5,605 nucleotides of DNA from an uncultured Clostridia bacterium (GCA_948433815.1 CAOJDZ010000056.1:1-5605), one strand, 5' to 3'; positions 1-5,291 are shown, counted from the stretch's first letter. Made by a program: numbers and translations. Notes: a model not told the origin generated them from the sequence alone.

Positions 1-666
1 ACAACTTAAACTTCCTAAATTATATCCTTCATTTAATGTATAATCAAAACTTACATTTCCATTTTTTATTGTTTCTTTTGGATTTTCTCCGGTTATTATT
101 CCATTCTCCATATTTAAAGTTATACTATAAAACTTATTTGGATCTACACTTCCTTCTACTATCGCTAGTGTTCCTCCAAACTCTTTTCCCATATCTACAC
201 TTTGATCTTCTTCACTATTTCTATATATAAACTCTATTGTATATTCATGCTTTACTCCAACTTCTATATCTATGTCATAAACTAATGTTACATCTTTTCT
301 TTCAGCACTTTTTGGTACGTCCATATATTCAGTCATATTATATCCTGAATCAGATGTTATCTTATATTGTAAAAATCCTTCTGTTACAAAAGTATTAATT
401 AAATTCTTTATAACTATATTATAGTTAAAACTATCTTTGCTTTTATTCTCAACTGAAAAACTTTTAGATGTACTCCATCCTGGTTCAATAGATGTTTCAG
501 CTAATTCAACTGTATCTGTAAAAACTATGGCTATTTTCTTTGAACTTATATTTATTTCTTTTTTGTTAATACTATTAGTACTAACAAAATAACTATAACT
601 GACTCCTATACCTACTATTATTAATAACATTACTATTGTATAAACTGCATACTTCTTACTTCTCAT
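1..666 (-). CDS. Surface protein with SipW-like signal/anchor segment, N-terminal part (runs off left edge)
   Basis: The frame is open from an ATG at 664-666 to the window edge, giving the first 222 residues of a longer protein. An AAAGGAG ribosome site at 676-682, nine bases before the ATG, supports this start. Residues 1-5 are basic (MRSKK), followed by a hydrophobic stretch at about 8-27 ending in SYSYFVS. This recalls the signal peptides of SipW-processed TasA/camelysin-type proteins, but the match is by eye only. Residues 30-190 look like an extracellular beta-rich region with many Ser, Thr, Asn and aromatic residues. At about 203-222 the pattern NVSFDYTLNEGYNLGSLSC resembles the start of the repeat-like modules (VTFTVTPNEGY type) common in Gram-positive surface proteins. 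I infer an exported, cell-surface protein of unknown role; the missing C-terminus would show whether it has a wall anchor. It is transcribed divergently from a small HTH gene, and its promoter is flanked by two dyads, so regulation by that protein is likely. Confidence 0.75.
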   Translation of the reverse strand, partial: MRSKKYAVYTIVMLLIIVGIGVSYSYFVSTNSINKKEINISSKKIAIVFTDTVELAETSIEPGWSTSKSFSVENKSKDSFNYNIVIKNLINTFVTEGFLQYKITSDSGYNMTEYMDVPKSAERKDVTLVYDIDIEVGVKHEYTIEFIYRNSEEDQSVDMGKEFGGTLAIVEGSVDPNKFYSITLNMENGIITGENPKETIKNGNVSFDYTLNEGYNLGSLSC

Positions 667-681
667 ACTTCTTTACTCCTT

Positions 682-701
682 TGGTGTAACTACAATACAC
701 T
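682..701. promoter_or_regulatory. Putative operator dyad, proximal copy
   Basis: This 20-bp site contains GTGTA-N7-TACAC, a dyad with arms at 684-688 and 696-700. It matches the site at 728-747 at 17 of 20 positions, and the three differences are the adjacent bases at the centre. It lies just downstream of the predicted start point of the surface-protein transcript, where a bound protein would block elongation or promoter clearance. Read on the minus strand it is GTGTATTG-N3-TTACACCA. The bound protein is inferred to be the divergent HTH protein. Confidence 0.55.
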
Positions 702-711
702 CTACTTAAAA

Positions 712-741
712 AGTATAACAAAGGTTCTGGTGTAATGTCAA
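712..741 (-). promoter_or_regulatory. Promoter of the surface-protein gene
   Basis: On the minus strand there is a perfect -35 TTGACA at 736-741 and a -10 TATACT at 712-717, separated by 18 bp. Shifting the -10 by one base gives TTATAC with 17 bp. The predicted start point is near 705, giving a 5' leader of about 40 bases that includes AAAGGAG. The -35 lies in the middle of the distal dyad (728-747), so binding there would occlude RNA polymerase. Confidence 0.7.
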
Positions 742-747
742 TACACT
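728..747. promoter_or_regulatory. Putative operator dyad, distal copy
   Basis: This is the second copy of the 20-bp element, with GTGTA at 730-734 and TACAC at 742-746. It is a direct repeat of the site at 682-701, offset by 46 bp. Its centre holds the TTGACA -35 hexamer of the minus-strand promoter. Relative to the plus-strand HTH gene it is centred about 48 bp upstream of the predicted transcription start. A single bound regulator could therefore repress the surface-protein gene and affect its own gene; this is inference. Confidence 0.55.
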
Positions 748-773
748 AAATAATAAATAAAAAAATACTAAGT

Positions 774-779
774 TATAAT
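774..779 (+). promoter_or_regulatory. -10 element of the HTH gene
   Basis: A perfect TATAAT lies 20 bases before the HTH start codon. No good -35 hexamer is found 16-18 bp upstream (the bases there are TAATAA-like), so the promoter may be weak alone or helped by a protein bound at the distal dyad. The expected start point near 786 leaves a leader of about 14 bases that is largely the ribosome site. Confidence 0.5.
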
Positions 780-799
780 GAAATTGTAAGGAGAATACT

Positions 800-1012
800 A
801 TGAATTTTATTGCTAATGATTATGAACATAATGACGTATATAAATTTGTTAGACAAGCAACAAATAAAACTCATGCAGAGATTTCAAAGGATTTAAAGAA
901 AACGGAAGATTGGTCTAAGTCTATAGAAAGTGGACGATTAAATTATAAATTTAAAGATTTATTAGAAATTTGTAATAAGAATGGTATAAAAATTATTATA
1001 AAAAAAGATTGA
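800..1012 (+). CDS. Small XRE-like helix-turn-helix DNA-binding protein
   Basis: This 70-residue protein starts at an ATG six bases after AAGGAG (788-793) and ends with TGA followed at once by TAA. Its layout fits small single-domain Cro/C1 (XRE) proteins. The first helix is at about 12-20 (DVYKFVRQA), a helix-turn-helix at about 24-45 with THAEISKDL as the second helix and EDWSKSIESG as the recognition helix, then LNYKFKDLLEICNKNG and a closing basic strand IKIIIKKD. This order, ending in a beta-strand after 'LLEICNKNG', is typical of the small XRE repressors in Bacillota. No ligand-binding or protease domain is present, so it would act as a dimeric DNA binder. It is the only plus-strand gene here and faces the surface-protein gene across two dyad sites, which makes it their likely binder and perhaps an autoregulator. 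An antitoxin role is possible in principle, but no toxin partner adjoins it. Confidence 0.75.
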   Translation: MNFIANDYEHNDVYKFVRQATNKTHAEISKDLKKTEDWSKSIESGRLNYKFKDLLEICNKNGIKIIIKKD

Positions 1013-1047
1013 TAAGCAAGTATTAAACTCATTTATCAATTATTTTT
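1000..1047. terminator. Bidirectional terminator between convergent genes
   Basis: A perfect 8-bp inverted repeat, ATTGATAA at 1008-1015 and TTATCAAT at 1033-1040, encloses a 17-base loop. It has an A-run on its left (1000-1006) and a T-run on its right (1042-1047), so each strand reads stem then U-tract. The stem overlaps the stop codons of both the HTH gene (1010-1012) and the convergent surface-protein gene (1040-1042). The stem is AT-rich and the loop long, so efficiency may be modest. Confidence 0.6.
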
Positions 1048-1714
1048 TATTTTGGAATAGTGTAGCACCTATAAGTACTATTATAACTATAACCATTACT
1101 ATTATTATTAGATTTACATTTTTAGGATTATTTACTGCATCTTGTACTATGGAAGCGGTTAAGAAATAATCTGAACAATGTGTTATTTCAAATTCTACAT
1201 ATCCATTTTTTACTGGTATTTTACTATCTATATATTCTATTTGATTTTTTTCTTCATTTAGATAATATAAGTATAATAATTCTCCATCTTTATATGAATC
1301 TCTTACATTTATTCTAACTTTTGCTTTTGTAGGTAATTCTCCATGATGTTCAAATGATATTATTAGTTTATCATCATTAGTTATTGAGTTTAGTTTTTCG
1401 TTATCTAATTTAGTTAATACTTCTAATTTAAGACTCATATCTATTTCCATGGAATCTTTTAATGCTTTCATGAGACTCTCATCTTTATTAAATGTCCAAC
1501 TATATTTTAAGTTTTTTCTATTATCAGTTACCTCATATATTATTTCGTCTTTTGTTTCTGATTTAGTTATATTAACTAAAGTGTCAGATGCGACTAAGTT
1601 TTTGTCATTTACTGGATCTTTATCTTTGGCATTTGTTTTAACGATATAAAATATAAGTGCACTTATAATAATTACTAATATAGATATTAATACTAAACTC
1701 CAATTCTTTTTCAT
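1040..1714 (-). CDS. Surface protein anchored by membrane segments at both ends
   Basis: This is a 224-residue protein. A hydrophobic segment at about 6-25 after MKKNW acts as signal or anchor, and a second at about 201-219 ends in QNKK. The 175 residues between them should lie outside the cell. There is no LPxTG before the C-terminal segment, so I read it as a plain membrane anchor, not a sortase signal. The region 115-186 (LIISFEHHGELPTKAKVRI, then LYLYYLNEEKNQIEYI, then GYVEFEITHCSDYFLT) resembles a beta-domain seen near the C-terminus of many clostridial and Bacilli surface proteins, which end in a similar 'THCSDYxLT' motif. That family has no agreed function. The gene follows the CPBP gene with a 14-base gap, and its AAAGGG ribosome site lies in that gap directly after the CPBP stop, so the two are almost surely one operon. 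The surface protein may be a substrate or partner of the protease; this is only a guess from context. Confidence 0.75.
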   Translation of the reverse strand: MKKNWSLVLISILVIIISALIFYIVKTNAKDKDPVNDKNLVASDTLVNITKSETKDEIIYEVTDNRKNLKYSWTFNKDESLMKALKDSMEIDMSLKLEVLTKLDNEKLNSITNDDKLIISFEHHGELPTKAKVRINVRDSYKDGELLYLYYLNEEKNQIEYIDSKIPVKNGYVEFEITHCSDYFLTASIVQDAVNNPKNVNLIIIVMVIVIIVLIGATLFQNKK

Positions 1715-1728
1715 ATTTAAGCCCTTTC

Positions 1729-2388
1729 TTAAGCTAAACTCCCTATAAGTAAGAATAAATCATAGAATAAATATACGAGACAAGGAGTTATAATATTATC
1801 TGTTTTTTCGTATGATGTACTTAATATTATTCCCGCGAATGCGAATGGTATTATGGTAAATAATTCATTTAAAGTTGTTACATGATACCCTACTTGGAAT
1901 ACTCCATATATTATACCTGAAAAGATTATGAAGAAATATTTGTTAACTAGAATATCTTTAAATACTTTTCTAAATACTATTTGTTCAGTAAATAAACTTA
2001 TTATAAATACATAAATAATCATTACTATAAAATTTTCTTTTAGTAGTGAATCTATAATACTTGAGTTTGTATACATAAAATCTGGGTATACTATTAGTAG
2101 CAGGGCTGAGATTATGCCAAATCCTGCGATTAGTATGGCAAAATATATTATAGATTTTCCAATTATTGACAAAAATGTCTTTTTGAATGCTTTTATATCT
2201 CTTATTATGTCATCTTTATAAAGTAAAATAAAAAATAAAAGTAATAAAAACATTAATGTAAGTCTTATTATTAGTTCAGTAGTATTACTTTTAGTTATAC
2301 TTGGTAAAAACATATTTATTACATATGGAACAAGTATATAAAGTAAGAATACTCCTGCGCCTTTTATAAGTTTGTTAAAGTTATTCAT
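1729..2388 (-). CDS. CPBP (Abi/Rce1-type) intramembrane protease homologue with altered motif residues
   Basis: This 219-residue, very hydrophobic protein has about seven or eight membrane segments. It starts at an ATG five bases after GAGGAG (2394-2399). It matches the CPBP family of intramembrane glutamic proteases, which includes eukaryotic Rce1 and bacterial proteins linked to bacteriocin self-immunity and peptide processing. Motif 1 (EExxxR) appears as E135-Q136-IVF-R140, with Gln for the second Glu. Motif 2 (FxxxH) appears as F164-QVGY-H169, with one extra residue between F and H. The last motif (HxxxN) seems to be Y206-LFY-D210, so the usual His and Asn are Tyr and Asp. The first Glu and the middle His are kept. 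It may be an active protease of a divergent branch or an inactive relative; the sequence cannot decide. It lies between an 11-codon ORF with a hairpin upstream and a surface protein downstream. Peptide maturation, immunity or surface-protein processing are all possible. Confidence 0.75.
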   Translation of the reverse strand: MNNFNKLIKGAGVFLLYILVPYVINMFLPSITKSNTTELIIRLTLMFLLLLFFILLYKDDIIRDIKAFKKTFLSIIGKSIIYFAILIAGFGIISALLLIVYPDFMYTNSSIIDSLLKENFIVMIIYVFIISLFTEQIVFRKVFKDILVNKYFFIIFSGIIYGVFQVGYHVTTLNELFTIIPFAFAGIILSTSYEKTDNIITPCLVYLFYDLFLLIGSLA

Positions 2389-2400
2389 AAATACTCCTCT

Positions 2401-2449
2401 AAAAAAATTAAAACCCCCTGGTGATGGTTACCTTAAATTATAACCAAGG
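2401..2449 (-). terminator. Attenuator-like hairpin and U-tract ahead of the CPBP gene
   Basis: On the minus strand TGGTTA (2441-2446) pairs with TAACCA (2425-2430) around a 10-base loop. The outer bases CCT (2447-2449) can pair with AGG (2417-2419) across a five-base bulge. A run of G and then TTTT-AA-TTTTTTT follows (2401-2413), as in an intrinsic terminator. An alternative pairing is CCTTGG (2444-2449) with CCAGGG (2416-2421). The 5' arm is the last three codons of the 11-codon ORF, so a ribosome finishing that ORF would cover it. It ends just before the CPBP ribosome site. A transcription attenuator or a translation-coupling element both fit; the function is inferred. Confidence 0.5.
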
Positions 2450-2473
2450 AAATAGTCTTTTGAACCAACTCAT
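2438..2473 (-). CDS. 11-codon ORF, leader peptide or tiny secreted/membrane peptide
   Basis: The ORF encodes MSWFKRLFPWL and stops with TAA. A strong ribosome site AAAGGTGGTGG (2479-2489) lies five bases before the ATG, and an extended -10 promoter lies about 37 bases upstream, so it is the first translatable ORF of the transcript. Five of the eleven residues are aromatic or Pro (W3, F4, F8, P9, W10) and two are basic, giving a cationic, amphipathic peptide. Its last codons form the 5' arm of a hairpin followed by a U-tract, and its stop lies 49 bases before the CPBP start. Two readings are open: a regulatory leader whose translation controls the downstream genes, or a functional micro-peptide handled by the CPBP protein. 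I recognise no family. An ORF this short can occur by chance; the ribosome site and the hairpin overlap are what argue for it. Confidence 0.45.
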   Translation of the reverse strand: MSWFKRLFPWL

Positions 2474-2508
2474 TTATTCCACCACCTTTCGTCCTTATTT
2501 TATAATAT

Positions 2509-2536
2509 CATTATAACAAGTATTATTATTATAATG
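2509..2536. repeat. Inverted repeat overlapping the operon promoter
   Basis: CATTATAA (2509-2516) and TTATAATG (2529-2536) form a perfect 8-bp inverted repeat with a 12-base gap. Each arm contains a TATAAT reading outward, and the left arm is the -10 of the minus-strand promoter. It could be an operator or chance in AT-rich DNA. No U-tract follows, so it is not an obvious terminator for the gene at 2560-3381. Confidence 0.35.
2510..2518 (-). promoter_or_regulatory. Extended -10 promoter of the micro-ORF/CPBP/surface-protein operon
   Basis: The minus strand reads TGTTATAAT, an extended -10 with perfect TATAAT (2510-2515). The -35 position holds only a weak TACATT-like hexamer, as is usual for extended -10 promoters. 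The expected start point is near 2503, so the transcript would begin about 30 bases before the 11-codon ORF. No terminator is seen between the upstream gene (ending at 2560) and this point, so read-through may add to transcription. Confidence 0.55.
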
Positions 2537-2559
2537 TATATTTTCCATTAAACTTGACA

Positions 2560-3381
2560 CTAATATATGTTAACTGTTTTTATATTTTCATCTAAAAGAA
2601 AGTTTGCATTTTCAATTTTTAGTTTTTCATTTATTAGTATGTTAGTGCTCATTATGTTTAGATGTACTAATAAGTCTTTTAAATTAGAGTTTCTTTTAGT
2701 TTTTACAACTGTTATATTAGAGTTTGATTTTACTGATAGATATATGTAGTCTCTAAAGTTTCTATTTTTTAATTTATTATATATATCAAGTACATCATAT
2801 ATGGATATGCATGTTTCATTGTCATCTGTTTTATTAAATTCTATTTCTATATTAGGATAAGTTCCTAAATAACTAAATAATGTTTGATAACTTAATATGT
2901 CTCTTTTATTAAGTCTTATTTTAACTGTTAAGCCTTCATAGTTTTGATCTATTATGTTTAGAGTTTCTAGTATTTCTTTTATATTATCTTTTAATAAGTA
3001 TTCATCTTTTATGTCAAAGTTATTATCGTATGATAAAACTAGGGTTAGATTGTTTGCTACTCCTATGTTTTCAGTTAGTTCTAATATTTTCTTTTTTTCT
3101 AACTCGTATATGTCTTTTACTGAGATAAGTTTTTTAAATGTTTTATCTTTAAAGTCATTTTCTATTATTAATACATTAATATTTCCATTAATAGTATTTA
3201 TACTACTTAAACCATATGCTTTACCAGATACTGGACTATATTGTTTTTTGTTTTTATAGTTTGACATGTGGTCGTTTTTGTAAATCATACCAGTACTTCT
3301 AAGATTTATTTCATCCTTATTATCATAAGGAAGGTATATATAATCACAAGTTAAAAAACTGTTAATTTCTAATTCATTCAT
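2560..3381 (-). CDS. RnfC-like protein without iron-sulfur and flavin motifs, function unknown
   Basis: This 273-residue protein has no signal peptide or membrane segment. Residues 14-80 resemble the N-terminal barrel-sandwich domain of RnfC/NqrA-type subunits: YIYLPYD, then a spacer, then YSPVSGKAYGL (48-58) and VLIIENDFKD (70-79), close to RnfC's 'SPVSGKV ... vIENDg'. The middle, where RnfC has its GGAGFPT flavin/NADH-binding motif, reads ENIGVANNLTLVLSY and lacks those glycines. Residues about 190-242 (CISIYDVLDIYNKLK, later SNITVVKTKRNSNLKDLLVHL) are like the RnfC stretch leading into its SLBB domain. The C-terminal cysteine-rich ferredoxin domain is absent; the only cysteines are C12 and C191. 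So a redox role as in the Rnf complex is unlikely, and no other rnf gene is visible. It begins 54 bases after the uvrC stop with only a weak ribosome site (GTGATAG), and may be co-transcribed with uvrC. The assignment rests on motif memory and is uncertain. Confidence 0.5.
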   Translation of the reverse strand: MNELEINSFLTCDYIYLPYDNKDEINLRSTGMIYKNDHMSNYKNKKQYSPVSGKAYGLSSINTINGNINVLIIENDFKDKTFKKLISVKDIYELEKKKILELTENIGVANNLTLVLSYDNNFDIKDEYLLKDNIKEILETLNIIDQNYEGLTVKIRLNKRDILSYQTLFSYLGTYPNIEIEFNKTDDNETCISIYDVLDIYNKLKNRNFRDYIYLSVKSNSNITVVKTKRNSNLKDLLVHLNIMSTNILINEKLKIENANFLLDENIKTVNIY

Positions 3382-3395
3382 ACTATCACAGTTTT

Positions 3396-3401
3396 ATTAT
3401 A
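3396..3401 (-). promoter_or_regulatory. Possible -10 just upstream of the RnfC-like gene
   Basis: A perfect TATAAT on the minus strand lies 14 bases before the ATG, with a weak TTTAAA hexamer 17 bp upstream of it. If used, the mRNA would start about seven or eight bases before the ATG and be nearly leaderless, in line with the poor ribosome site. Chance matches are common in such AT-rich gaps, and no terminator separates this gene from uvrC. Confidence 0.3.
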
Positions 3402-3435
3402 CATTATTTTCCATAATTTTTAAATATCTTATTTG

Positions 3436-5205
3436 TTACTCTTTGTCTTTGTTGAAAATTTCTAAATAATTGTGTAGATTATTTGCTACATTTTCTGGTA
3501 ATATTTCTTTTAGTTCTTCTATGGATGCTTCTTTTATTTTTTTGAGGCTTCCATATTTTTTTAATAGTTCTTTTTTTCTTCTTGCACCTATTCCTTCAAC
3601 TTCATCTAGTACACTACTAATTGAACCTTTACTTCTAATTTGTCTATGATAATTAATTGTAAATCTGTGTACTTCATCACTTATTCTTGTTAGTAGATAA
3701 AATATGTTGCTTCTTTTGTTTATTTTGTAGGATGTTAGAGTGTCTCCATCTATTAATTCACTTAGTGAGTGTTTGTCATCTTTTTCTAGACCACATACTT
3801 TTATGTTTAAGCATAAATCATCTAGTACACTTTTGCATGCGTTTATTTGGTTAATTCCTCCATCAACTAATATTAAATCTGGGATTCTTGTTTTGTTTAA
3901 AAGAACACTTTGATATCTTCTATATATTACTTCTTTCATTGATCCTACATCATCATTTTGTTCTTTAGAGATTTTAAATTTTCTATAGTCTTTTTTTGAA
4001 GGTATACCATCAATAAATGTGACCATTCCACTTACTGTAAATGTTCCAAAAAGGTTTGAGTTATCAAATGATTCTATTACACTTAGATTTTCTATTCCTA
4101 TAAGATTACCTAATTCTTTACATGCATCTATGCTTTTTTCATTGTTTCTATATTCCATTTCTATGTTATTTTCTAGGTTTATTTTAGCGTTTGTTTTAGC
4201 AAGGTCAAATAAGTGTTTTTTCTTTCCTTTCATAGTAGTTATTACTTTACTTTCAATTACACTATTTAAAAGTTCTGTGTCTAATTCTTCAGGTACTATT
4301 ATTTCTTTAGGGGCTAGATTTTTTTTACTGTAAAAGTTTACTATGTAATATTCAAGGGTTTCTTTTATGTCGTCTATTAAAGGAAAAATGTTTTTCTTGT
4401 TTCCTACAAGTTTTCCGTTTCTTAGGAAGAATACCACTATACTGATGTATCCATTTTCATAGTAATAATTAAATATGTCTCTGTTTATGCCGTCATTTAG
4501 TTCTACTTTTTGGCGCTCGAAAACAACGCGTATGTAGTCTAGTTCATTTTTAAGTTCTAGTGCTACTTCATAATTAAGGTTGTCTGAGTTTAATTTTATT
4601 TTTTCAGTTATTTTATTTATTAGTATTTCATCATGTCCATTTAAAATTGATATTATTTCTTCTCTTAGTTCTTTTGTATCTAAGTCTTTATGTGTACAGT
4701 AACCTAGGCATTCGCCTATATGGTAATAAAGACATTCTTTTTTTGGCATTTTATCACATTTTTTTAATGGATATAATCTATTTATTAAGTTAACTAATCT
4801 TCTAGCTGCGTGTACATTTGGATAAGGTCCAAATAACATTTTATTTTTTTTATTTATGTTTATTTCTCTTTTAACTTGTAAACTAGGGTATTTTTCATTT
4901 TTAAATTCTATATATGGATAACTTTTGTCATCTTTTAATAATATGTTATATTTTGGATCATACTTTTTTATTAGATTTAATTCTAATATGAAAGCTTCTA
5001 ATTCGCTTCCTGTGATTATATAGTCAAAGTCTACAATTTCACTAACTAATTTTTTTGTTTTACCAGTTACTCTTCCATTAAAGTAACTTTTTAATCTATT
5101 TTTAAGTATTTTGGCTTTTCCTACATATATAACTATTCCTTTATCATTTTTCATTAAGTAACATCCTGGGAGTTTAGGAACTAATGCTAGTTTTTCTTTA
5201 ATCAT
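3436..5205 (-). CDS. uvrC: Excinuclease ABC subunit UvrC
   Basis: UvrC is the nuclease of bacterial nucleotide excision repair. It joins the UvrB-DNA complex left by UvrA and cuts both sides of the lesion. Residue numbers are from the ATG at 5203-5205 (589 residues, normal for the family). The N-terminal GIY-YIG domain (about 11-90) makes the 3' cut and shows PGCYLMKN, IVIYVGKAK with Y27, R37 and E75 in AFILE. Four cysteines, C150, C158, C166 and C170, match the iron-sulfur cluster site of UvrC. A UVR segment that contacts UvrB is at about 205-235. The RNase H-like domain making the 5' cut has D381 (SFDNSNLFG), D448 (LILVDGG) and H513 (EVHRFTINYH). A helix-hairpin-helix pair follows at about 533-580 (VEGIGARRKKELLKKYG). 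An in-frame GTG at 5212-5214 would add three residues, but AGGTG at 5212-5216 is better read as the ribosome site for the ATG. No uvrA or uvrB is nearby. Confidence 0.97.
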   Translation of the reverse strand: MIKEKLALVPKLPGCYLMKNDKGIVIYVGKAKILKNRLKSYFNGRVTGKTKKLVSEIVDFDYIITGSELEAFILELNLIKKYDPKYNILLKDDKSYPYIEFKNEKYPSLQVKREININKKNKMLFGPYPNVHAARRLVNLINRLYPLKKCDKMPKKECLYYHIGECLGYCTHKDLDTKELREEIISILNGHDEILINKITEKIKLNSDNLNYEVALELKNELDYIRVVFERQKVELNDGINRDIFNYYYENGYISIVVFFLRNGKLVGNKKNIFPLIDDIKETLEYYIVNFYSKKNLAPKEIIVPEELDTELLNSVIESKVITTMKGKKKHLFDLAKTNAKINLENNIEMEYRNNEKSIDACKELGNLIGIENLSVIESFDNSNLFGTFTVSGMVTFIDGIPSKKDYRKFKISKEQNDDVGSMKEVIYRRYQSVLLNKTRIPDLILVDGGINQINACKSVLDDLCLNIKVCGLEKDDKHSLSELIDGDTLTSYKINKRSNIFYLLTRISDEVHRFTINYHRQIRSKGSISSVLDEVEGIGARRKKELLKKYGSLKKIKEASIEELKEILPENVANNLHNYLEIFNKDKE

Positions 5206-5211
5206 AATAAA

Positions 5212-5216
5212 CACCT
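5212..5216 (-). promoter_or_regulatory. uvrC: Ribosome binding site that sets the uvrC start
   Basis: AGGTG lies six bases before the ATG at 5203-5205, which begins MIKEKL and places the 'PGCYLM' motif at the usual distance from the N-terminus. The upstream GTG start candidate is part of this site and has no ribosome site of its own. Confidence 0.6.
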
Positions 5217-5222
5217 ATTTAT

Positions 5223-5231
5223 ATTTTAACA
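5223..5231 (-). promoter_or_regulatory. Likely uvrC promoter (extended -10)
   Basis: The minus strand reads TGTTAAAAT, an extended -10 with one mismatch to TATAAT; the -35 region (GTGTAA) is poor. It sits between the upstream gene's terminator and the uvrC ribosome site, which is where a uvrC promoter is needed. The leader would be about ten bases long. Confidence 0.4.
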
Positions 5232-5252
5232 AATTTCGGTTGTTTTTACACG

Positions 5253-5285
5253 AAAAAACCTCAAAATTTATTTTTATTGAGGTTT
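5253..5285 (-). terminator. Intrinsic terminator of the gene upstream of uvrC
   Basis: A perfect 9-bp stem, AAACCTCAA (5256-5264) with TTGAGGTTT (5277-5285), has a 12-base AT loop. On the minus strand it is followed by TTTTTT (5253-5258, sharing three bases with the stem). It begins seven bases after the stop of the partial gene at the right edge and separates that gene from uvrC. Confidence 0.85.
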
Positions 5286-5291
5286 ACTGTA

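Noticed and set aside
36..230. Plus-strand open frame rich in Leu, Phe and Tyr
   Set aside because: It is the complement of the surface-protein gene, lacks a ribosome site, and its biased composition is what the opposite strand of that gene would give. The plus-strand frames at 1449-1649, 2567-2749, 2954-3259 and 4019-4333 fail for the same reason.
682..747. Recombinase sites or a CRISPR-like repeat pair
   Set aside because: There are only two copies in direct orientation within a promoter, with no recombinase or cas gene in view; an operator pair explains them better.
1010..1015. TGA read as Trp (Mollicutes code), with the HTH gene ending at the next TAA
   Set aside because: The long genes here, including uvrC, contain no in-frame TGA, and Trp is encoded by TGG, so TGA is a stop.
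1055..1115. Sortase cell-wall anchor at the C-terminus of the 224-residue protein
   Set aside because: A hydrophobic segment and a basic tail are present, but there is no LPxTG-like motif before them.
2438..2473. Classical trp attenuator leader because of two Trp codons
   Set aside because: The Trp codons are not adjacent and the downstream genes are a CPBP homologue and a surface protein, not tryptophan genes. Another signal or a peptide function is more likely.
5206..5214. GTG start of uvrC three codons upstream
   Set aside because: The GTG is part of the AGGTG ribosome site for the ATG at 5203-5205, which begins the usual UvrC N-terminus.
5228..5242. LexA/SOS box upstream of uvrC (CGAAATTTGTT)
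   Set aside because: It does not fit the Bacillota box GAAC-N4-GTTC: the half-sites are imperfect and the spacing is three bases.
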